NCBI RefSeq assembly: GCF_015070375.1
Contig: NZ_JADCLL010000005.1
Coordinates: 310,001-374,000 of the forward strand
Length of the DNA: 64,000 nt
Direction: 5' to 3'
Origin: Nocardioides kribbensis
Lineage (GTDB): Bacteria > Actinomycetota > Actinomycetes > Propionibacteriales > Nocardioidaceae
The notes beneath the pieces were generated by a model. The model made no database searches. It saw only the letters and a list, made by a program, of their open reading frames with translations, and was not told the origin of the DNA. Numbering within the stretch: the stretch's first letter is position 1; each line of letters begins with the position of its first letter. Positions 7,338 through 18,363 of the stretch are shown piece after piece. The position numbers and the translations under genes were made by a program.

Positions 7338-8321
7338 TCAGGCCGGGCGCGACAGCGAGAGCGCGAAGTCGCCGGCCGGGTCGGTCCACCACTCCTCGAC
7401 GCGCAGGCCCGCGGCGGCCAGCTCGGCCTCGACGCCCTCGCGGCGGAACTTCGTGGAGATCTCGGTGCGCATCTGCTCACCGGCGGCGAAGCGCACCTCC
7501 AGGTCGAGGGCCGCGAGGCGCACCGTCTGCTCGCGCAGCGACTCCAGGCGCATCTCGACCCACTCGTGCTCGGGCACCCAGACCGCGCGGTGGGCGAAGG
7601 CGTCGACGTCGAAGTCGGCGCCCAGGCTGCGGTTGATCACGTGCAGCACGTTCTGGTTGAAGGCGGCGGTGACGCCCGCGGCGTCGTCGTAGGCCCGTTC
7701 GAGCCGCTCGACCGGCTTGACCAGGTCGGTGCCCAGCAGGAAGCAGCCGTCCTCGCCGAGCACACCCCGCACACCGGCGAGGAAGGAGCGGCGCTGGTCG
7801 GGGTCGAGGTTGCCGATCGTGGACCCGAGGAACGCGACCGCGGTGCGCGGGTGGCGCGGCAGCTCGCCGAGGTGCTTCTCGAAGTCGCCCACCTCGGGCT
7901 CGACGGCCAGGCCCGGGAAGTCGGTGTGCACGGCGAGGCTGGCCTCCTCGAGCACCACCGGGTCGACGTCGAAGGGCACGAAGCGGCGCAGCGTGCCGGC
8001 CTCGGTCATCGCCTCGAGCAGCAGACGGGTCTTCTCCGAGGTGCCGCTGCCCAGCTCCAGCAGGGTCTCGGCTCCGGCGGCCGCGGCGACCGCACGGGCC
8101 TGCGTCTCCAGGATGGCGCGCTCGGTGCGGGTCGGGTAGTACTCCGGCAGCCGCGTGATCTGGTCGAAGAGCTCGCTGCCGCGACCGTCGTAGAAGTACT
8201 TCGGCGGCAGCACCTTGGGGTTGCGGGCCAGCCCGTCGCGCACGTCGTCGGCCATCTGCCGGGCCAGGGCGCCGGGGTCGAGGTGGACGCCCATGGCGCC
8301 GGGGGTCTCGGGGGCGGGCAT
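7338..8321 (-). CDS. egtD: L-histidine N-alpha-methyltransferase (ergothioneine)
   Basis: A 327-aa EgtD. It trimethylates histidine to hercynine with SAM, the first step of ergothioneine synthesis. Family features include KYFYDGRGSELFDQI, TRTERAIL, and the SAM loop LLELGSGTSEKT, then FLGSTIGNLDP. It is last in a tight minus-strand operon egtA-egtB-egtC-egtD, with 1 nt between the egtC stop and this ATG. A second in-frame ATG (MGVHLDPG) lies nine codons downstream. Together the four proteins make the thiol antioxidant from His, Cys and Glu. The PLP lyase egtE is not in the window. Confidence 0.95.
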   Translation of the reverse strand: MPAPETPGAMGVHLDPGALARQMADDVRDGLARNPKVLPPKYFYDGRGSELFDQITRLPEYYPTRTERAILETQARAVAAAAGAETLLELGSGTSEKTRLLLEAMTEAGTLRRFVPFDVDPVVLEEASLAVHTDFPGLAVEPEVGDFEKHLGELPRHPRTAVAFLGSTIGNLDPDQRRSFLAGVRGVLGEDGCFLLGTDLVKPVERLERAYDDAAGVTAAFNQNVLHVINRSLGADFDVDAFAHRAVWVPEHEWVEMRLESLREQTVRLAALDLEVRFAAGEQMRTEISTKFRREGVEAELAAAGLRVEEWWTDPAGDFALSLSRPA

Positions 8322-8322
8322 G

Positions 8323-9015
8323 TCAGCTCTCCAGGGGGGTCACGGCGACCCCGGACGAGGTCACCTCGATCAGGTGTCGGTCGGGCACGTCGACCCAGCG
8401 CGGGTCGTCGTCCCAGGGCTCGCTGGCCACCGCCACCCCGTCGGGCTCGACCAGGTAGGACAGCGGGTCGCCCCAGGTCGTGGCGAGCACGCGCTCGCCG
8501 TCGCCCAGCAGCAGGTTGAGGTACGCCGCAGGCGCCCGCTCGGCCACGGCGAGCACGGTGGCGGCCAGCCGGTCGGGCCCCTCGGCGAGCACGTGGGCGG
8601 CGAGCACGGCCGAGTCGCAGACCGACTCGGCCGCGTGGGTCGCCGGCAGCGCGGCCCGGTCGACCGAGCCGTTGTGCGAGAGCAGCCAGCGACCGTCGGT
8701 GAAGGGCGCGGCGGCGGTCTCGTCGGCCGGCATCCCCACGGTCGCGGAGCGCACCGCGGCGACCACGGCCCCGGAGGTCAGCACCGGCGCGACCGAGGCG
8801 AAGGACGGGTCGGCCCACAGCGGGCGCGAGGAGCGCCAGCGCACCGGCTCCTCCCGGTCGGGGGCGAAGAAGCCGACGCCCCAGCCGTCGGCGTTCATCA
8901 GGCCGCGGGCCTGGCGGCGCGGCGCGTAGGACTGGGTGAGCAGGCCGTGCGGCGGGCGCAGCACGAGGTCGGCCACGCTCCGGGGCTCCCCCAGCCACGC
9001 CAGGTGCCTACACAC
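8323..9015 (-). CDS. egtC: Gamma-glutamyl-hercynylcysteine sulfoxide hydrolase
   Basis: A 230-aa class II glutamine amidotransferase-fold protein. EgtC removes the glutamate from gamma-glutamyl hercynylcysteine sulfoxide. The N-terminus is M-C-R-H-L-A, giving the Ntn nucleophile Cys2, and [10 protein letters not shown] and LLSHNGSVD are the standard substrate-site blocks. The GTG start overlaps the end of egtB by 8 bp. Confidence 0.93.
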   Translation of the reverse strand: MCRHLAWLGEPRSVADLVLRPPHGLLTQSYAPRRQARGLMNADGWGVGFFAPDREEPVRWRSSRPLWADPSFASVAPVLTSGAVVAAVRSATVGMPADETAAAPFTDGRWLLSHNGSVDRAALPATHAAESVCDSAVLAAHVLAEGPDRLAATVLAVAERAPAAYLNLLLGDGERVLATTWGDPLSYLVEPDGVAVASEPWDDDPRWVDVPDRHLIEVTSSGVAVTPLES

Positions 9016-10327
9016 CGTCCCACGCCAGTCGCAGGCCGCTGAAGATCTGTCGCCGCTGCGGGTGGTCCCAGTTGCGGAAGGACGGGCGGATGCTCGCCCC
9101 GCCGACGGCCCACGACCCGCCGCGCAGCACGCGGTAGTCGCCGCCGAAGAAGGGGGCGCTGTAGTCGGCGTACAGCATCGGGGCGAAGCCCGGCCAGGGC
9201 TCGAAGCCCGAGGTGGTCCACTCCCAGACCTCGCCGATCATCTGCTCCACGCCGTAGGCCGAGGCGCCGGCGGGGTAGGCGCCGACCGGGGCGGGGCGCA
9301 GCGCGTCGCCGCCCAGGTTCGCCAGGGCGGGGGTCCACTCGCTGTCGCCCCACGGCCAGCGGCGCCGCCGGCCCAGGGCGGGGTCCCAGACGCAGGCCTT
9401 CTCCCACTCCTGCTCGGTGGGCAGGCGTGCGCCGGCCCAGGCGGCGTAGGCCTCGGCCTCGAAGAAGCACACGTGCTGCACGGGCTCGTCGGGCGGCACG
9501 TCCTCGACGACGCCGAAGCGGCGGCGCGAGCCGTCGGGCGACCAGAACTGCGGCCGCTCCAGGCCCGCCTCGAGCCGGTGGGCCCAGCCGCGCTCGGACC
9601 ACCAGGCGGGGTCGTCGTAGCCGCCGGCGGCCATGAACGCGGCCCACTCGGCGTTGGTGACCGGGCGCCGCGCGATCGAGAAGGCCGGCAGGTCGACCAC
9701 GTGGGCCGGACGCTCGTTGTCGAGGGAGTCGGGCTCCGCGGTGCCGTCGACGCCGAGCACGAAGGGCCCGGCGGGCACGTGCACGGCGTCGGCGGGCAGC
9801 GGACGGCCCGGCGGCAGCGGCGCACCCGAGCCCAGCAGCGGGGTGCCGTCGCGCAGCTGGTGGGTGGCGAGCATGGTCTCGACGTGCTGCTGCTCGTGCT
9901 GCTCGACCATCGCGAAGGCGAAGAGCGCCTCGGCGTCGTCGACGGCGGCGGCCTCGAGCCCGTCGAGCACGCGCCCGCGCACGTCGGCGAGGTAGGACCG
10001 CGCCTCGCGGGGCGTGAGCAGCGGCAGGCCCACGCGCGTGGCACGGGGGTGCTCGAAGGCGTCGTAGAGCTTCTCGATGCGCGCGGGCAGGAGGCCCTGG
10101 GCCTCGGTGCGCCCGCCGCGCAGCAGCCAGAGGTCCTCCTGCTGCCCGATGTGGGCGAGGTCCCAGACCAGCGGGCTCATCAAGGGGCTGTGCTGCGCCG
10201 TCAGCTCCGGCTCGTCGAGGTCGGTCAGGCCCAGGGTGCGCGCGCGCGAGGCCTCCAGGCCCCGCGCGGCGCGCTCGCGGAGGTCGAGCGAGGTGGCAGG
10301 AGTGGTGTCGGGGGCGGGGTCAGGCAC
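9008..10327 (-). CDS. egtB: Hercynine oxygenase (iron-dependent sulfoxide synthase)
   Basis: A 439-aa EgtB that joins gamma-glutamylcysteine to hercynine using O2 and non-heme iron. The N-terminal DinB-like half carries the iron ligands (His in [15 protein letters not shown], and the HEQQH motif before VETML). The C-terminal formylglycine-generating-enzyme/sulfatase-modifying domain ends in VLRGGSWAV and SGLRLAWD. The length is normal for the family. It overlaps egtA by 8 bp and egtC by 8 bp, so the operon is translationally coupled. Confidence 0.95.
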   Translation of the reverse strand: MPDPAPDTTPATSLDLRERAARGLEASRARTLGLTDLDEPELTAQHSPLMSPLVWDLAHIGQQEDLWLLRGGRTEAQGLLPARIEKLYDAFEHPRATRVGLPLLTPREARSYLADVRGRVLDGLEAAAVDDAEALFAFAMVEQHEQQHVETMLATHQLRDGTPLLGSGAPLPPGRPLPADAVHVPAGPFVLGVDGTAEPDSLDNERPAHVVDLPAFSIARRPVTNAEWAAFMAAGGYDDPAWWSERGWAHRLEAGLERPQFWSPDGSRRRFGVVEDVPPDEPVQHVCFFEAEAYAAWAGARLPTEQEWEKACVWDPALGRRRRWPWGDSEWTPALANLGGDALRPAPVGAYPAGASAYGVEQMIGEVWEWTTSGFEPWPGFAPMLYADYSAPFFGGDYRVLRGGSWAVGGASIRPSFRNWDHPQRRQIFSGLRLAWDGV

Positions 10328-11606
10328 GGGCTTCCTCCTCGAGCAGGGCCAGCGGGCCCCGGGTGTCGGCGACCGCGCGCAGCTCCTGGCCCGGCGAGGA
10401 CCCGTCGGCGACCAGCGTCGCGAGGGCCTCGAGCTCGGTGCGCAGGCCCGCGGGGGCGCGGCGGGCGGCCAGGTCGGTGCAGCCGGCGACGGCGCGGCGC
10501 AGGTCGGGGTCGGTCACGCCGTCGCGGGCGGCGCGCTCCCAGGCACCGGCCACGGGCTCGCACAGCTCGGCGGCGAGGTCGGCGGCCACGGGGTCGTCGA
10601 CGAGGCCGACGACCAGGGCGGCCACCGCGGGCCACCAGCGGTCGGGCAAGGCGTCGACGCAGCGGATCTCGACGTACCCACGCGGGCGCACCGGCGGGAA
10701 GAGCGTGGTCAGGTGGTAGTCGAGGTCGGTGAGCGTGGCCGGCCGACCGATGAGCGCGGGGTCGCGCAGCCAGGCCGCGAAGGTGACCCGCTCGGTGATC
10801 GCGCGCATCGCCGCACCCTCGCGCACCAGCATCACGGGGGCGTCGAGGGCGTAGAGCGCCCAGGCCACACCCGGCTCGCCGGAGGTGACCGGGTCGCTGC
10901 GCCCGGAGTCGATGCCCTGCCAGGTCTCCTGGCGCATCGAGCTCCAGCCCGAGCTGCGCCCACCGAGGTACGGCGAGCCCGCCGAGGCCGCCACCAGCAC
11001 CGGCACGAGCGAGCGCAGCAGCGCGAGCCGGTCCGACCAGCCCGCGGCGGGACCCGCGTCGAGGTTGACCTGCAGGGCGGCCGTGGCCGTCATCATGGCC
11101 AGCCCGGCGCCGGCGCAGGAGCGCGCGGCGAAGTGGCGCTCCATGGCGTCGTAGCGGGCGTGGGGGTTGACCCGGCGCGGCGGGCGCACGGGGTCGGCGC
11201 CCAGCGGCACGGCGGCGTAGCCGCGGGCGGCCAAGGCTGCGCGCAGCACCTCGCGGTCGGCGCGCAGCGCGGCCACGGAGCTGACGACATCGGCGTGGGG
11301 CGGGGTGGAGAGCTCCAGCTGTCCCCCGGGCTCGAGGGTGACCGAGCTGCCCGACGGCATGGCGGGCATCGCGGCCACCAATGCCATCACGTCGGCCCAG
11401 GCGACCCGCTCCGCGGGGCGCGCCAGGTCGACCAGGTGCAGCTCCAGCTCGAGCCCGACGCGGCCCACCGGGCCGTCGGCGAGCGCCTGGGCCGCGACGT
11501 AGGCCGCCGCGGCGGCCACCGCGTCGCGTCCGCTGAGGACGTCGGCGTCGGCGAGGGTCTGCAGGCTCGGCTCGGGTGGCGCGAGGTGCGAGGTGTGGGT
11601 GGTCAT
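10320..11606 (-). CDS. egtA: Glutamate-cysteine ligase, ergothioneine branch
   Basis: A 428-aa GCS2-family ligase. EgtA makes gamma-glutamylcysteine, the sulfur donor used by EgtB. The [11 protein letters not shown] block near the N-terminus is the E-x-E metal/ATP site, and [10 protein letters not shown] and [13 protein letters not shown] are typical further blocks. It is the first gene of the operon. The ATG at 11606 was chosen because the upstream extension is non-conserved; a GGAGG lies about 14 nt upstream, which is long. A second GCS2-family ligase is encoded at 16691. Confidence 0.9.
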   Translation of the reverse strand: MTTHTSHLAPPEPSLQTLADADVLSGRDAVAAAAAYVAAQALADGPVGRVGLELELHLVDLARPAERVAWADVMALVAAMPAMPSGSSVTLEPGGQLELSTPPHADVVSSVAALRADREVLRAALAARGYAAVPLGADPVRPPRRVNPHARYDAMERHFAARSCAGAGLAMMTATAALQVNLDAGPAAGWSDRLALLRSLVPVLVAASAGSPYLGGRSSGWSSMRQETWQGIDSGRSDPVTSGEPGVAWALYALDAPVMLVREGAAMRAITERVTFAAWLRDPALIGRPATLTDLDYHLTTLFPPVRPRGYVEIRCVDALPDRWWPAVAALVVGLVDDPVAADLAAELCEPVAGAWERAARDGVTDPDLRRAVAGCTDLAARRAPAGLRTELEALATLVADGSSPGQELRAVADTRGPLALLEEEARA

Positions 11607-11787
11607 GACGGAAACGGGCCCCCTCCTGGTCCGGACCGGTCGGATCGACCGCGGGTCGGTGTTGGGGCGGCCTGGCTGCGACCGTCCTCTGCCCCCACTC
11701 AACCTCACCGGCCCAACTTCTGCACCCCCTCGGGTGGGTGAGTCGCCCCGGGCCGCTCCGGCCGCGCGCACCCGCGCCTCCGATGAG

Positions 11788-11833
11788 GACGTCATGCGCT
11801 CCGTGGAGGCGCATCCACCCCCCGCACGACGTC
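11788..11833 (+). repeat. 46-bp double-palindromic dispersed repeat, copy 2
   Basis: Arms GACGTCATGCG (11788-11798) and CGCACGACGTC (11823-11833, one mismatch), inner GTGGA/TCCAC at 11803-11807 and 11814-11818. It lies upstream of egtA and its last 2 bp overlap the stop codon of the MFS gene. Confidence 0.85.
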
Positions 11834-13079
11834 AGCCTCGGGGGCCGGAGGTGCTGCGGCGCTCGACGACGAGCTGGGCGACGAAGGAGGCCAGCGCGAT
11901 CAGGGCGACCCCGGCGGCGAAGCCGAGGGTGGCGTCGCGCAGCCCCCAGCGCAGCGAGGCCGCCCCCAGCAGCACGACCGGAAGGGAGATGGCGAGGTAG
12001 GCCACGAGGAAGAAGCTCGTGACCGTGCGCGCGCGCTCGGCGGCGGGCGCCGCGGCGGTGATGGCCGCGGTGCCGGCACGGAAGGCCAGGGCCTGCCCGA
12101 CGCCGATCACCGCGAGCGCCGCGACCAGCACGGCCACCGACTCGGCCAGCAGCGCCGCGGCCAGCACCGCGGCGCCGAGCACGAGCACCAGGCAGCCGGA
12201 GGTGAGGGCGGTCCGGGTCGCGACGCCGCGCAGGCCCACCTGGGCCACGGCGGAGGCGGCGAAGAGGGTCAGCACGACGAACCCGACCGCGGCCCGGTCG
12301 CTCACCCCGAGCACCTGCCCCAGGATGCCGGCCGTGGCGCCGGTGACCAGCCCGAGCGCGGCGAAGGCCGCGAAGGCCGCCAGCGACGCCGGCACGAACA
12401 CCGCGCGGGCCTCGGCGGCCACGCTCGGTCGCTCCGGTCGCAGGGAGGCGCCCGGGGCCACCACCACCTCGCGCGCCAGCAGCAGCGCCGGCACCGCCAG
12501 AGCGAGCAGGCCGAGGTGCACGACGTACGCCGTGACCAGCGGGGCCGGGGCCAGCTCGGAGACCAGCCCGGCCAGCGGCGGGCCGAGGCCGAGGCCGGTC
12601 ATGTTGACCACCGTGGCCAGCAGCGACGCGCGGGCCTGGCCGCCCTCGGGGGCGAGCTCGACGAGGTAGACGGTGCCCGTGGTCGTGGCGATGCCGGCAC
12701 TGAGGCCCGAGAGCACGCGCCCGAGGTAGAGGCCCGAGAGGTCGGGGGTGGTGACGAACAGCAGCGTGCTGAGCGCCGAGACCGCCACGGCGACCAGCAG
12801 CAGCCGTCGGCGTCCCAGCGCGTCGGAGGCCCGTCCGAGCAGCAGCAGCGCGGCGAGCACCCCCACGGCGTAGGCCGCGAACACCAGCGTCACCGTGGCC
12901 TGACCGAACCCGAGGTCGGCCTCGTAGAGCGGGTAGAGCGGCGTCGGGAGGGTCGCGCCGAGCATCACCACGAGGAAGGCGAAGGCGACGCCTGCCGCCT
13001 GGGCGCGGGGGCCATCACGCCCCGCCGCCGTCGGCGCGGTGGAGGTCGTCGGGGTGGTCGGGGTGCTGCGGGAGGTCAC
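11832..13079 (-). CDS. MFS transporter, 12-helix type
   Basis: A 415-aa major facilitator with a disordered Thr/Ser/Pro N-terminus (about 25 aa) and then 12 hydrophobic segments. The loop 2-3 signature is present as GRASDALGRRRLL, with LPTPLYPLYE in helix 1 as in sugar-efflux/DHA1 proteins. The substrate is unknown. It stands alone; the sigA terminator region lies upstream and repeat copy 2 abuts its stop. Confidence 0.85.
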   Translation of the reverse strand: MTSRSTPTTPTTSTAPTAAGRDGPRAQAAGVAFAFLVVMLGATLPTPLYPLYEADLGFGQATVTLVFAAYAVGVLAALLLLGRASDALGRRRLLLVAVAVSALSTLLFVTTPDLSGLYLGRVLSGLSAGIATTTGTVYLVELAPEGGQARASLLATVVNMTGLGLGPPLAGLVSELAPAPLVTAYVVHLGLLALAVPALLLAREVVVAPGASLRPERPSVAAEARAVFVPASLAAFAAFAALGLVTGATAGILGQVLGVSDRAAVGFVVLTLFAASAVAQVGLRGVATRTALTSGCLVLVLGAAVLAAALLAESVAVLVAALAVIGVGQALAFRAGTAAITAAAPAAERARTVTSFFLVAYLAISLPVVLLGAASLRWGLRDATLGFAAGVALIALASFVAQLVVERRSTSGPRG

Positions 13080-13199
13080 AGGGGTCCAAGGCCGGTCCCG
13101 CCCCCGGCATTCCTGGGCGCTCCCCCGAGCGGCGCCGGAGGCCCGCCAGGCGCCGCCGGGCGGCCCCGGCGGAGGGGTCGGGCGGTGGGGCGGGACGAC

Positions 13200-13239
13200 G
13201 GACGCCCCGCCTGCGCCGGGTGGCGCGGACGGGGCGTCC
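13200..13239. terminator. Terminator of sigA
   Basis: Stem GGACGCCCCG/CGGGGCGTCC enclosing a second short stem GCGCC/GGCGC, 29 bp past the sigA stop. Confidence 0.75.
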
Positions 13240-13267
13240 GGGAGGCGTCGGTGCGCCGGGGTGGACC

Positions 13268-14770
<1,503 letters not shown>

Positions 14771-14977
14771 GAACACCTCTCGTCAACTGGCGTGGGGGCG
14801 CGGCGAGGCCCGGTGTCGTCAAGAGCCGCGCTGTCATTCTGCCACGGGGGCCCTGAGCACACCGCATCCGGCCGGGCCCGGAGCGTCCCGGGCGGGTCGG
14901 CCCGGGGCGGCGTACGGCACGGCGACCGGCGGGTGGCCGGGAGGTGAACGGGGCTCTCAGACGGCGGGTCAGGGCCG

Positions 14978-15550
14978 TCAGCCGCCGGCCTTCGCCTTGG
15001 CCGCGGCCTTCATCTCCTTCTTGTGCTCGCGGACCTTCTGCAGCGAGGCGGGGTCCACGACGTCGGCGACGGAGCGGTAGCCCTCGTGGGCGTAGTCGCC
15101 CACGACCTTCTCCCAGCCCTCGGGGCGCACGTCGAGCTGCTTGGCCACGAGCGCGACGAAGATCTGCGCCTTCTGCTTGCCGAAGCCCGGCAGGGCGGTC
15201 ATCCGCTTGAGGAAGTCGCGTCCGTCGGCGGCCTCGGTCCACAGCCGCTCGGCGTGGCCGTCGTAGGTGTCCTCGACGATGCGGGCCAGCTCCTGCAGCC
15301 GCGAGGCCATGGACCCGGGGAAGCGGTGGATGGCCGGCGGCTGGGCGCACAGCGCCGCGAACTCCTCGGGGTCGGCCGCGGCGATCCGCGCCGGGTCGAG
15401 GCTGCCGAAGCGCTCCAGCACCTTCGCCGGGCCGCGGAAGGCGTGCTCCATGGGGTACTGCTGGTCGAGCATCATGCCCACGAGCAGCGCGAAGGGGTCG
15501 TCGGAGAGCACCTGGTCGGCGGCGTCGTCGCCGGTGATGTGGATGGCCAT
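14978..15550 (-). CDS. HhH-GPD base-excision DNA repair family protein
   Basis: A 190-aa protein of the HhH-GPD superfamily (endonuclease III / AlkA fold). ALLVGMMLDQQYPMEHAF resembles the helix packing of that fold, and ALPGFGKQKAQIFVALVAKQ is the helix-hairpin-helix DNA-binding element. There is no Fe-S cysteine cluster. It may excise damaged bases, but the substrate is unknown. CAGGAT (15557-15562) 6 nt before the ATG suggests a leaderless transcript. The C-terminus is Lys/Ala-rich. Confidence 0.82.
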   Translation of the reverse strand: MAIHITGDDAADQVLSDDPFALLVGMMLDQQYPMEHAFRGPAKVLERFGSLDPARIAAADPEEFAALCAQPPAIHRFPGSMASRLQELARIVEDTYDGHAERLWTEAADGRDFLKRMTALPGFGKQKAQIFVALVAKQLDVRPEGWEKVVGDYAHEGYRSVADVVDPASLQKVREHKKEMKAAAKAKAGG

Positions 15551-15556
15551 GGCGCC

Positions 15557-15562
15557 ATCCTG
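15557..15562 (-). promoter_or_regulatory. Leaderless -10 box of the HhH-GPD gene
   Basis: CAGGAT ends 6 nt before the ATG at 15550. Confidence 0.4.
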
Positions 15563-15607
15563 TCCCAGGGTCCCGCGACGGGCCAGCCGCGCCGGCGGGG
15601 AGCGGGC

Positions 15608-16009
15608 TCAGTCGGCCTTGACCGCCAGCACCGGGCAGTGGGCGTCGAGCAGGATCCGCTGGGCGTTGCTGCCCAGGATCAGCTTGCCCACGGGCGAGCG
15701 GCGGCGCAGGCCGATGACCAGCAGCTCGGCGTCGTTGGCCTCGGCGATGCTGATGAGGTCCTCGGCCGGCTCGAAGCCGCGCACCAGCTGACGCAGGTCG
15801 AACTCGACGCCGGAGGCCTCGAGGCGCGCGCGCACGGCGTCCATGTCGGCCTCGGCCTTGGTGGAGGCGTGCTCGTCGAACTCGGCGCCGCCGCGGTGGG
15901 AGTTGACCACCACGAGCTTCTTGCCGCGCAGCGTGGCCTCCTCGATCGCCTTGTCGAGGGCGGCCTCGCCCTCGGCCTTCGCCACGTATCCGACCACCAC
16001 GGTCCCCAT
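15608..16009 (-). CDS. Universal stress protein, UspA domain
   Basis: A 133-aa single Usp domain. The N-terminus MGTVVVGYVAK and the ATP-loop region IGLRRRSPVGKLILGSNAQR (G-x8-G...GS) point to the nucleotide-binding UspA class. The ATG at 16009 is preferred to an earlier GTG because AAGGAG (16015-16020) is 5 nt upstream and overlaps the GTG. It is probably monocistronic. Confidence 0.88.
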   Translation of the reverse strand: MGTVVVGYVAKAEGEAALDKAIEEATLRGKKLVVVNSHRGGAEFDEHASTKAEADMDAVRARLEASGVEFDLRQLVRGFEPAEDLISIAEANDAELLVIGLRRRSPVGKLILGSNAQRILLDAHCPVLAVKAD

Positions 16010-16134
16010 CGGCACTCCTTCGTCGTCGGCTCGACCGACTCGTCATCGGGTCGATCGCCTCCGGGCAACTTAACCGATCCGCGCGCGCTCCGGGAGCCTG
16101 TGGACGACGAGGCGCGCCGGGGGATCCCGGCGGG

Positions 16135-16140
16135 CACCCT
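16135..16140 (+). promoter_or_regulatory. Possible leaderless -10 box of the 16147 gene
   Basis: CACCCT ends 6 nt before the GTG at 16147. It fits the ANNNT core only. Confidence 0.3.
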
Positions 16141-16146
16141 GGGGCG

Positions 16147-16656
16147 GTGCCCCACCCACCCGTACGTCGCGCCCTCGGCCCCGGCGACGCGTGCGGTCTC
16201 ACCGAGCCGCTCGCGCCCGGGATGGAGGCGCTGCTGCGACGCGCCGTGCTCGACGTGGCGCTCTCGGGCCCGACCCGGGTGCGCCCACCCGTCCTGCACG
16301 TGGGTGTGCCGGGCGGGCCGACCGCGGTCTTCGTGCCGCGGACCGACGACCCCGATCTCGACCCGGCGCTGCGCACCGACGTGGTGGCGGCCATGGTGCG
16401 CCGGGCGGACCTGCTGGCCGCGGCGGACCGGACGCGGCAGGGGCACGCCGAGGCGGCGCCCACGGCGCCGGTGGTGTGGCTGGTACGGCTGGGCGACCTG
16501 GCCCTCCAGGACGTCGACCTCGCGTGGCTGGCCGCGGCCCGGGCGGCCTACGCGGAGGCGGAGCTGCCGCTGGTGATGGTGGTGGTCAGCCGCACCGCCT
16601 GGCGCGACCCCCGCAGCGGGGTGGGGCGGAGCTGGCGGCGCCTGCGGGTGCGGTGA
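16147..16656 (+). CDS. Uncharacterised protein, 169 aa
   Basis: A soluble protein I do not recognise. The central region is ordered and Val/Leu-rich (PAVVWLVRLGDLALQDVDLAW-like strands and helices, then LPLVMVVVSRTAW) and the end is basic. It has no signal peptide or membrane helix. It converges on the GCS2-family ligase, 34 bp away. Codon use matches its neighbours. Confidence 0.6.
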   Translation: MPHPPVRRALGPGDACGLTEPLAPGMEALLRRAVLDVALSGPTRVRPPVLHVGVPGGPTAVFVPRTDDPDLDPALRTDVVAAMVRRADLLAAADRTRQGHAEAAPTAPVVWLVRLGDLALQDVDLAWLAAARAAYAEAELPLVMVVVSRTAWRDPRSGVGRSWRRLRVR

Positions 16657-16690
16657 GGCGCGGGCGGCGCGGCACCCGACCGGGCCGCGC

Positions 16691-18157
16691 TCAGGTCCAG
16701 GTGTGCACCGGCTCGTTGGTGTGCATCCGCTCGGTGTAGTCGAGGAGCACCGCGCGCAGCGCGTCGTAGCGGTCCTCCCCCGCGCGCTCGGCCATGCGCG
16801 CGGCGAACCACTGCGCGCCGTTGACGCCGGTCAGGCAGCGCTGCTCGATGATCCCGAGGAAGCGGTCGCGGTCGGCGGCCGCCACCCCCCACGCCTCGAG
16901 GCCCTGGTGGGCCAGCGGGAGAAGGCGGCGCAGCACGAGCTCGGTGGCCTGCACCTGTCCGACGCCGGGCCAGTAGATCTGGGCGTCGATGCCCTGCTGG
17001 GCGGCGGCGTGGAAGTTCTCCTCCGCGACGCTGAACGACATCTGCGACCACAGCGGCCGCTCGCTCTCGGCGAGGGCGCGCACGAGACCGAAGTAGAAGG
17101 CGGCGTTGGCGACGGTGTCGGCGACGGTGGGCCCGGCCGCGAGCAGCCGGTTCTCGACGCGCAGGTGCGGCACCCCGTCGGCGACGTCGTAGACCGGACG
17201 GTTCCACCGGTAGATGGTGCCGTTGTGCAGCCGCAGCTCGGCGAGGGCGGGGGTGCCGCCGGCCTCGAGCACCTCGAGCGGGTCCTCCTCCTCGGTGACG
17301 GGGAGCAGGGCCGGGAAGTAGCGGACGTTCTCCTCGAAGAGGTCGAAGACCGTGGTGATCCACCGCTCGCCGAACCACACGCGCGGGCGCACCCCCTGGG
17401 CCTTGAGCTCCTCGCTGCGGGTGTCGGTGGCCTGCTCGAACAGGGGGATGCGGGTCTCGCGCCACAGCTCCTTGCCCAGCAGGTAGGGCGCGTTGGCCGC
17501 GGTCGCCACCTGCACGCCGGCGATGGCCTGCGAGGCGTTCCAGTAGGCCGCGAACTGGTCGGGCGAGGTCTGCACGTGGAACTGCGTGGAGGTGCAGGCC
17601 GCCTCCGGGAGGATCGAGTCGGAGGTGGTGTCGAGCCGCTCGGTGGCCCCGGCGATCTCGATGGTCAGGTCCTCGCCGCGGGCGTGGAGGATCTGGTCGC
17701 TGAGCAGACGGTAGCGGGGGTTGGAGCTGATGCTGTGCATGCCCATGTGGCCCTCGGCCAGGGTGGGCAGGATGCCGATCATCACCAGGTGGGCCCCCAC
17801 CTGGGAGGAGCGGCGCTCGGCCTCGTTGAGGCTGGTGCGCAGGGTGTCCTCGAAGGTGCGCAGCCCGCCCTCGCGCAGCCGGGCCGGGGGCACGTTGATC
17901 TCGATGTTGAACTGGCCCAGCTCGGTCTGGAAGTCGGGGTCGGCGATCGCCTCGAGGGCCTCGGCGTTCTTCAGCGCCGGGTCGCCGCGGTCGTCGACGA
18001 GGTTGAGCTCGACCTCGAGCCCGGTCATCGGGTCGTCGGTGTCGAAGCGCGCCTCGCGCAGCATGCGTGCGAACACGTCGAGGCAGCGGCGCACCTTCTC
18101 GCGGTGCCTGGTCCGGTCTGCGCGCGAGAACTCCTGCGCCTCCACCTCTTCGCCCAT
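16691..18157 (-). CDS. GCS2-family glutamate-cysteine ligase-like protein
   Basis: A 488-aa member of the ATP-dependent carboxylate-amine ligase family GCS2. The E-x-E site GLEVELNLVD is at residues 46-55, with FNIEINVPP, MHSISSNPRY and STQFHVQTSP further on. It is longer than EgtA and only distantly similar to it. It could make gamma-glutamylcysteine or another gamma-glutamyl amide; the true substrate is unknown. TAGGGT 6 nt before the ATG indicates a leaderless promoter. It is not in an operon. Confidence 0.8.
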   Translation of the reverse strand: MGEEVEAQEFSRADRTRHREKVRRCLDVFARMLREARFDTDDPMTGLEVELNLVDDRGDPALKNAEALEAIADPDFQTELGQFNIEINVPPARLREGGLRTFEDTLRTSLNEAERRSSQVGAHLVMIGILPTLAEGHMGMHSISSNPRYRLLSDQILHARGEDLTIEIAGATERLDTTSDSILPEAACTSTQFHVQTSPDQFAAYWNASQAIAGVQVATAANAPYLLGKELWRETRIPLFEQATDTRSEELKAQGVRPRVWFGERWITTVFDLFEENVRYFPALLPVTEEEDPLEVLEAGGTPALAELRLHNGTIYRWNRPVYDVADGVPHLRVENRLLAAGPTVADTVANAAFYFGLVRALAESERPLWSQMSFSVAEENFHAAAQQGIDAQIYWPGVGQVQATELVLRRLLPLAHQGLEAWGVAAADRDRFLGIIEQRCLTGVNGAQWFAARMAERAGEDRYDALRAVLLDYTERMHTNEPVHTWT

Positions 18158-18163
18158 GCCGCG

Positions 18164-18169
18164 ACCCTA
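18164..18169 (-). promoter_or_regulatory. Leaderless -10 box of the GCS2-like gene
   Basis: TAGGGT ends 6 nt before the ATG at 18157. Confidence 0.55.
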
Positions 18170-18255
18170 GGGCCCCCGGCGGCCGGCCGCCTCACCCCGC
18201 CGACGTCGTCCCGCCGAGCGCACCCGCCCATGTCGTCCGCCCGCGGCCGCGCGCG

Positions 18256-18315
18256 TCGCCGGGAGACAGGTCGCCGGGAGACAGGCCGCCGGGAGACAGG
18301 CCGCCGGGAGACAGC
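18256..18315. repeat. Tandem 15-bp repeat, 4 copies
   Basis: The unit (T/C)CGCCGGGAGACAGG is repeated four times in the intergenic space between the DUF4192 stop and the GCS2-like start. Each unit contains GGGAGACAG, and only the first base and the last copy's final base vary. Confidence 0.85.
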
Positions 18316-18363
18316 GGGCGGCGCAGAGGACCACGGCGCCGGCCGCCTGCCGCCGGTCCCGTC

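Noticed and set aside
14771-14776. GTG two codons upstream as the sigA start
   Set aside because: It overlaps the GAGAGG ribosome binding site, which is ideally spaced for the GTG at 14770.
18256-18315. Possible CRISPR array
   Set aside because: The 15-bp units are directly contiguous with no spacers. The same holds for the arrays at 3449 and 43218.
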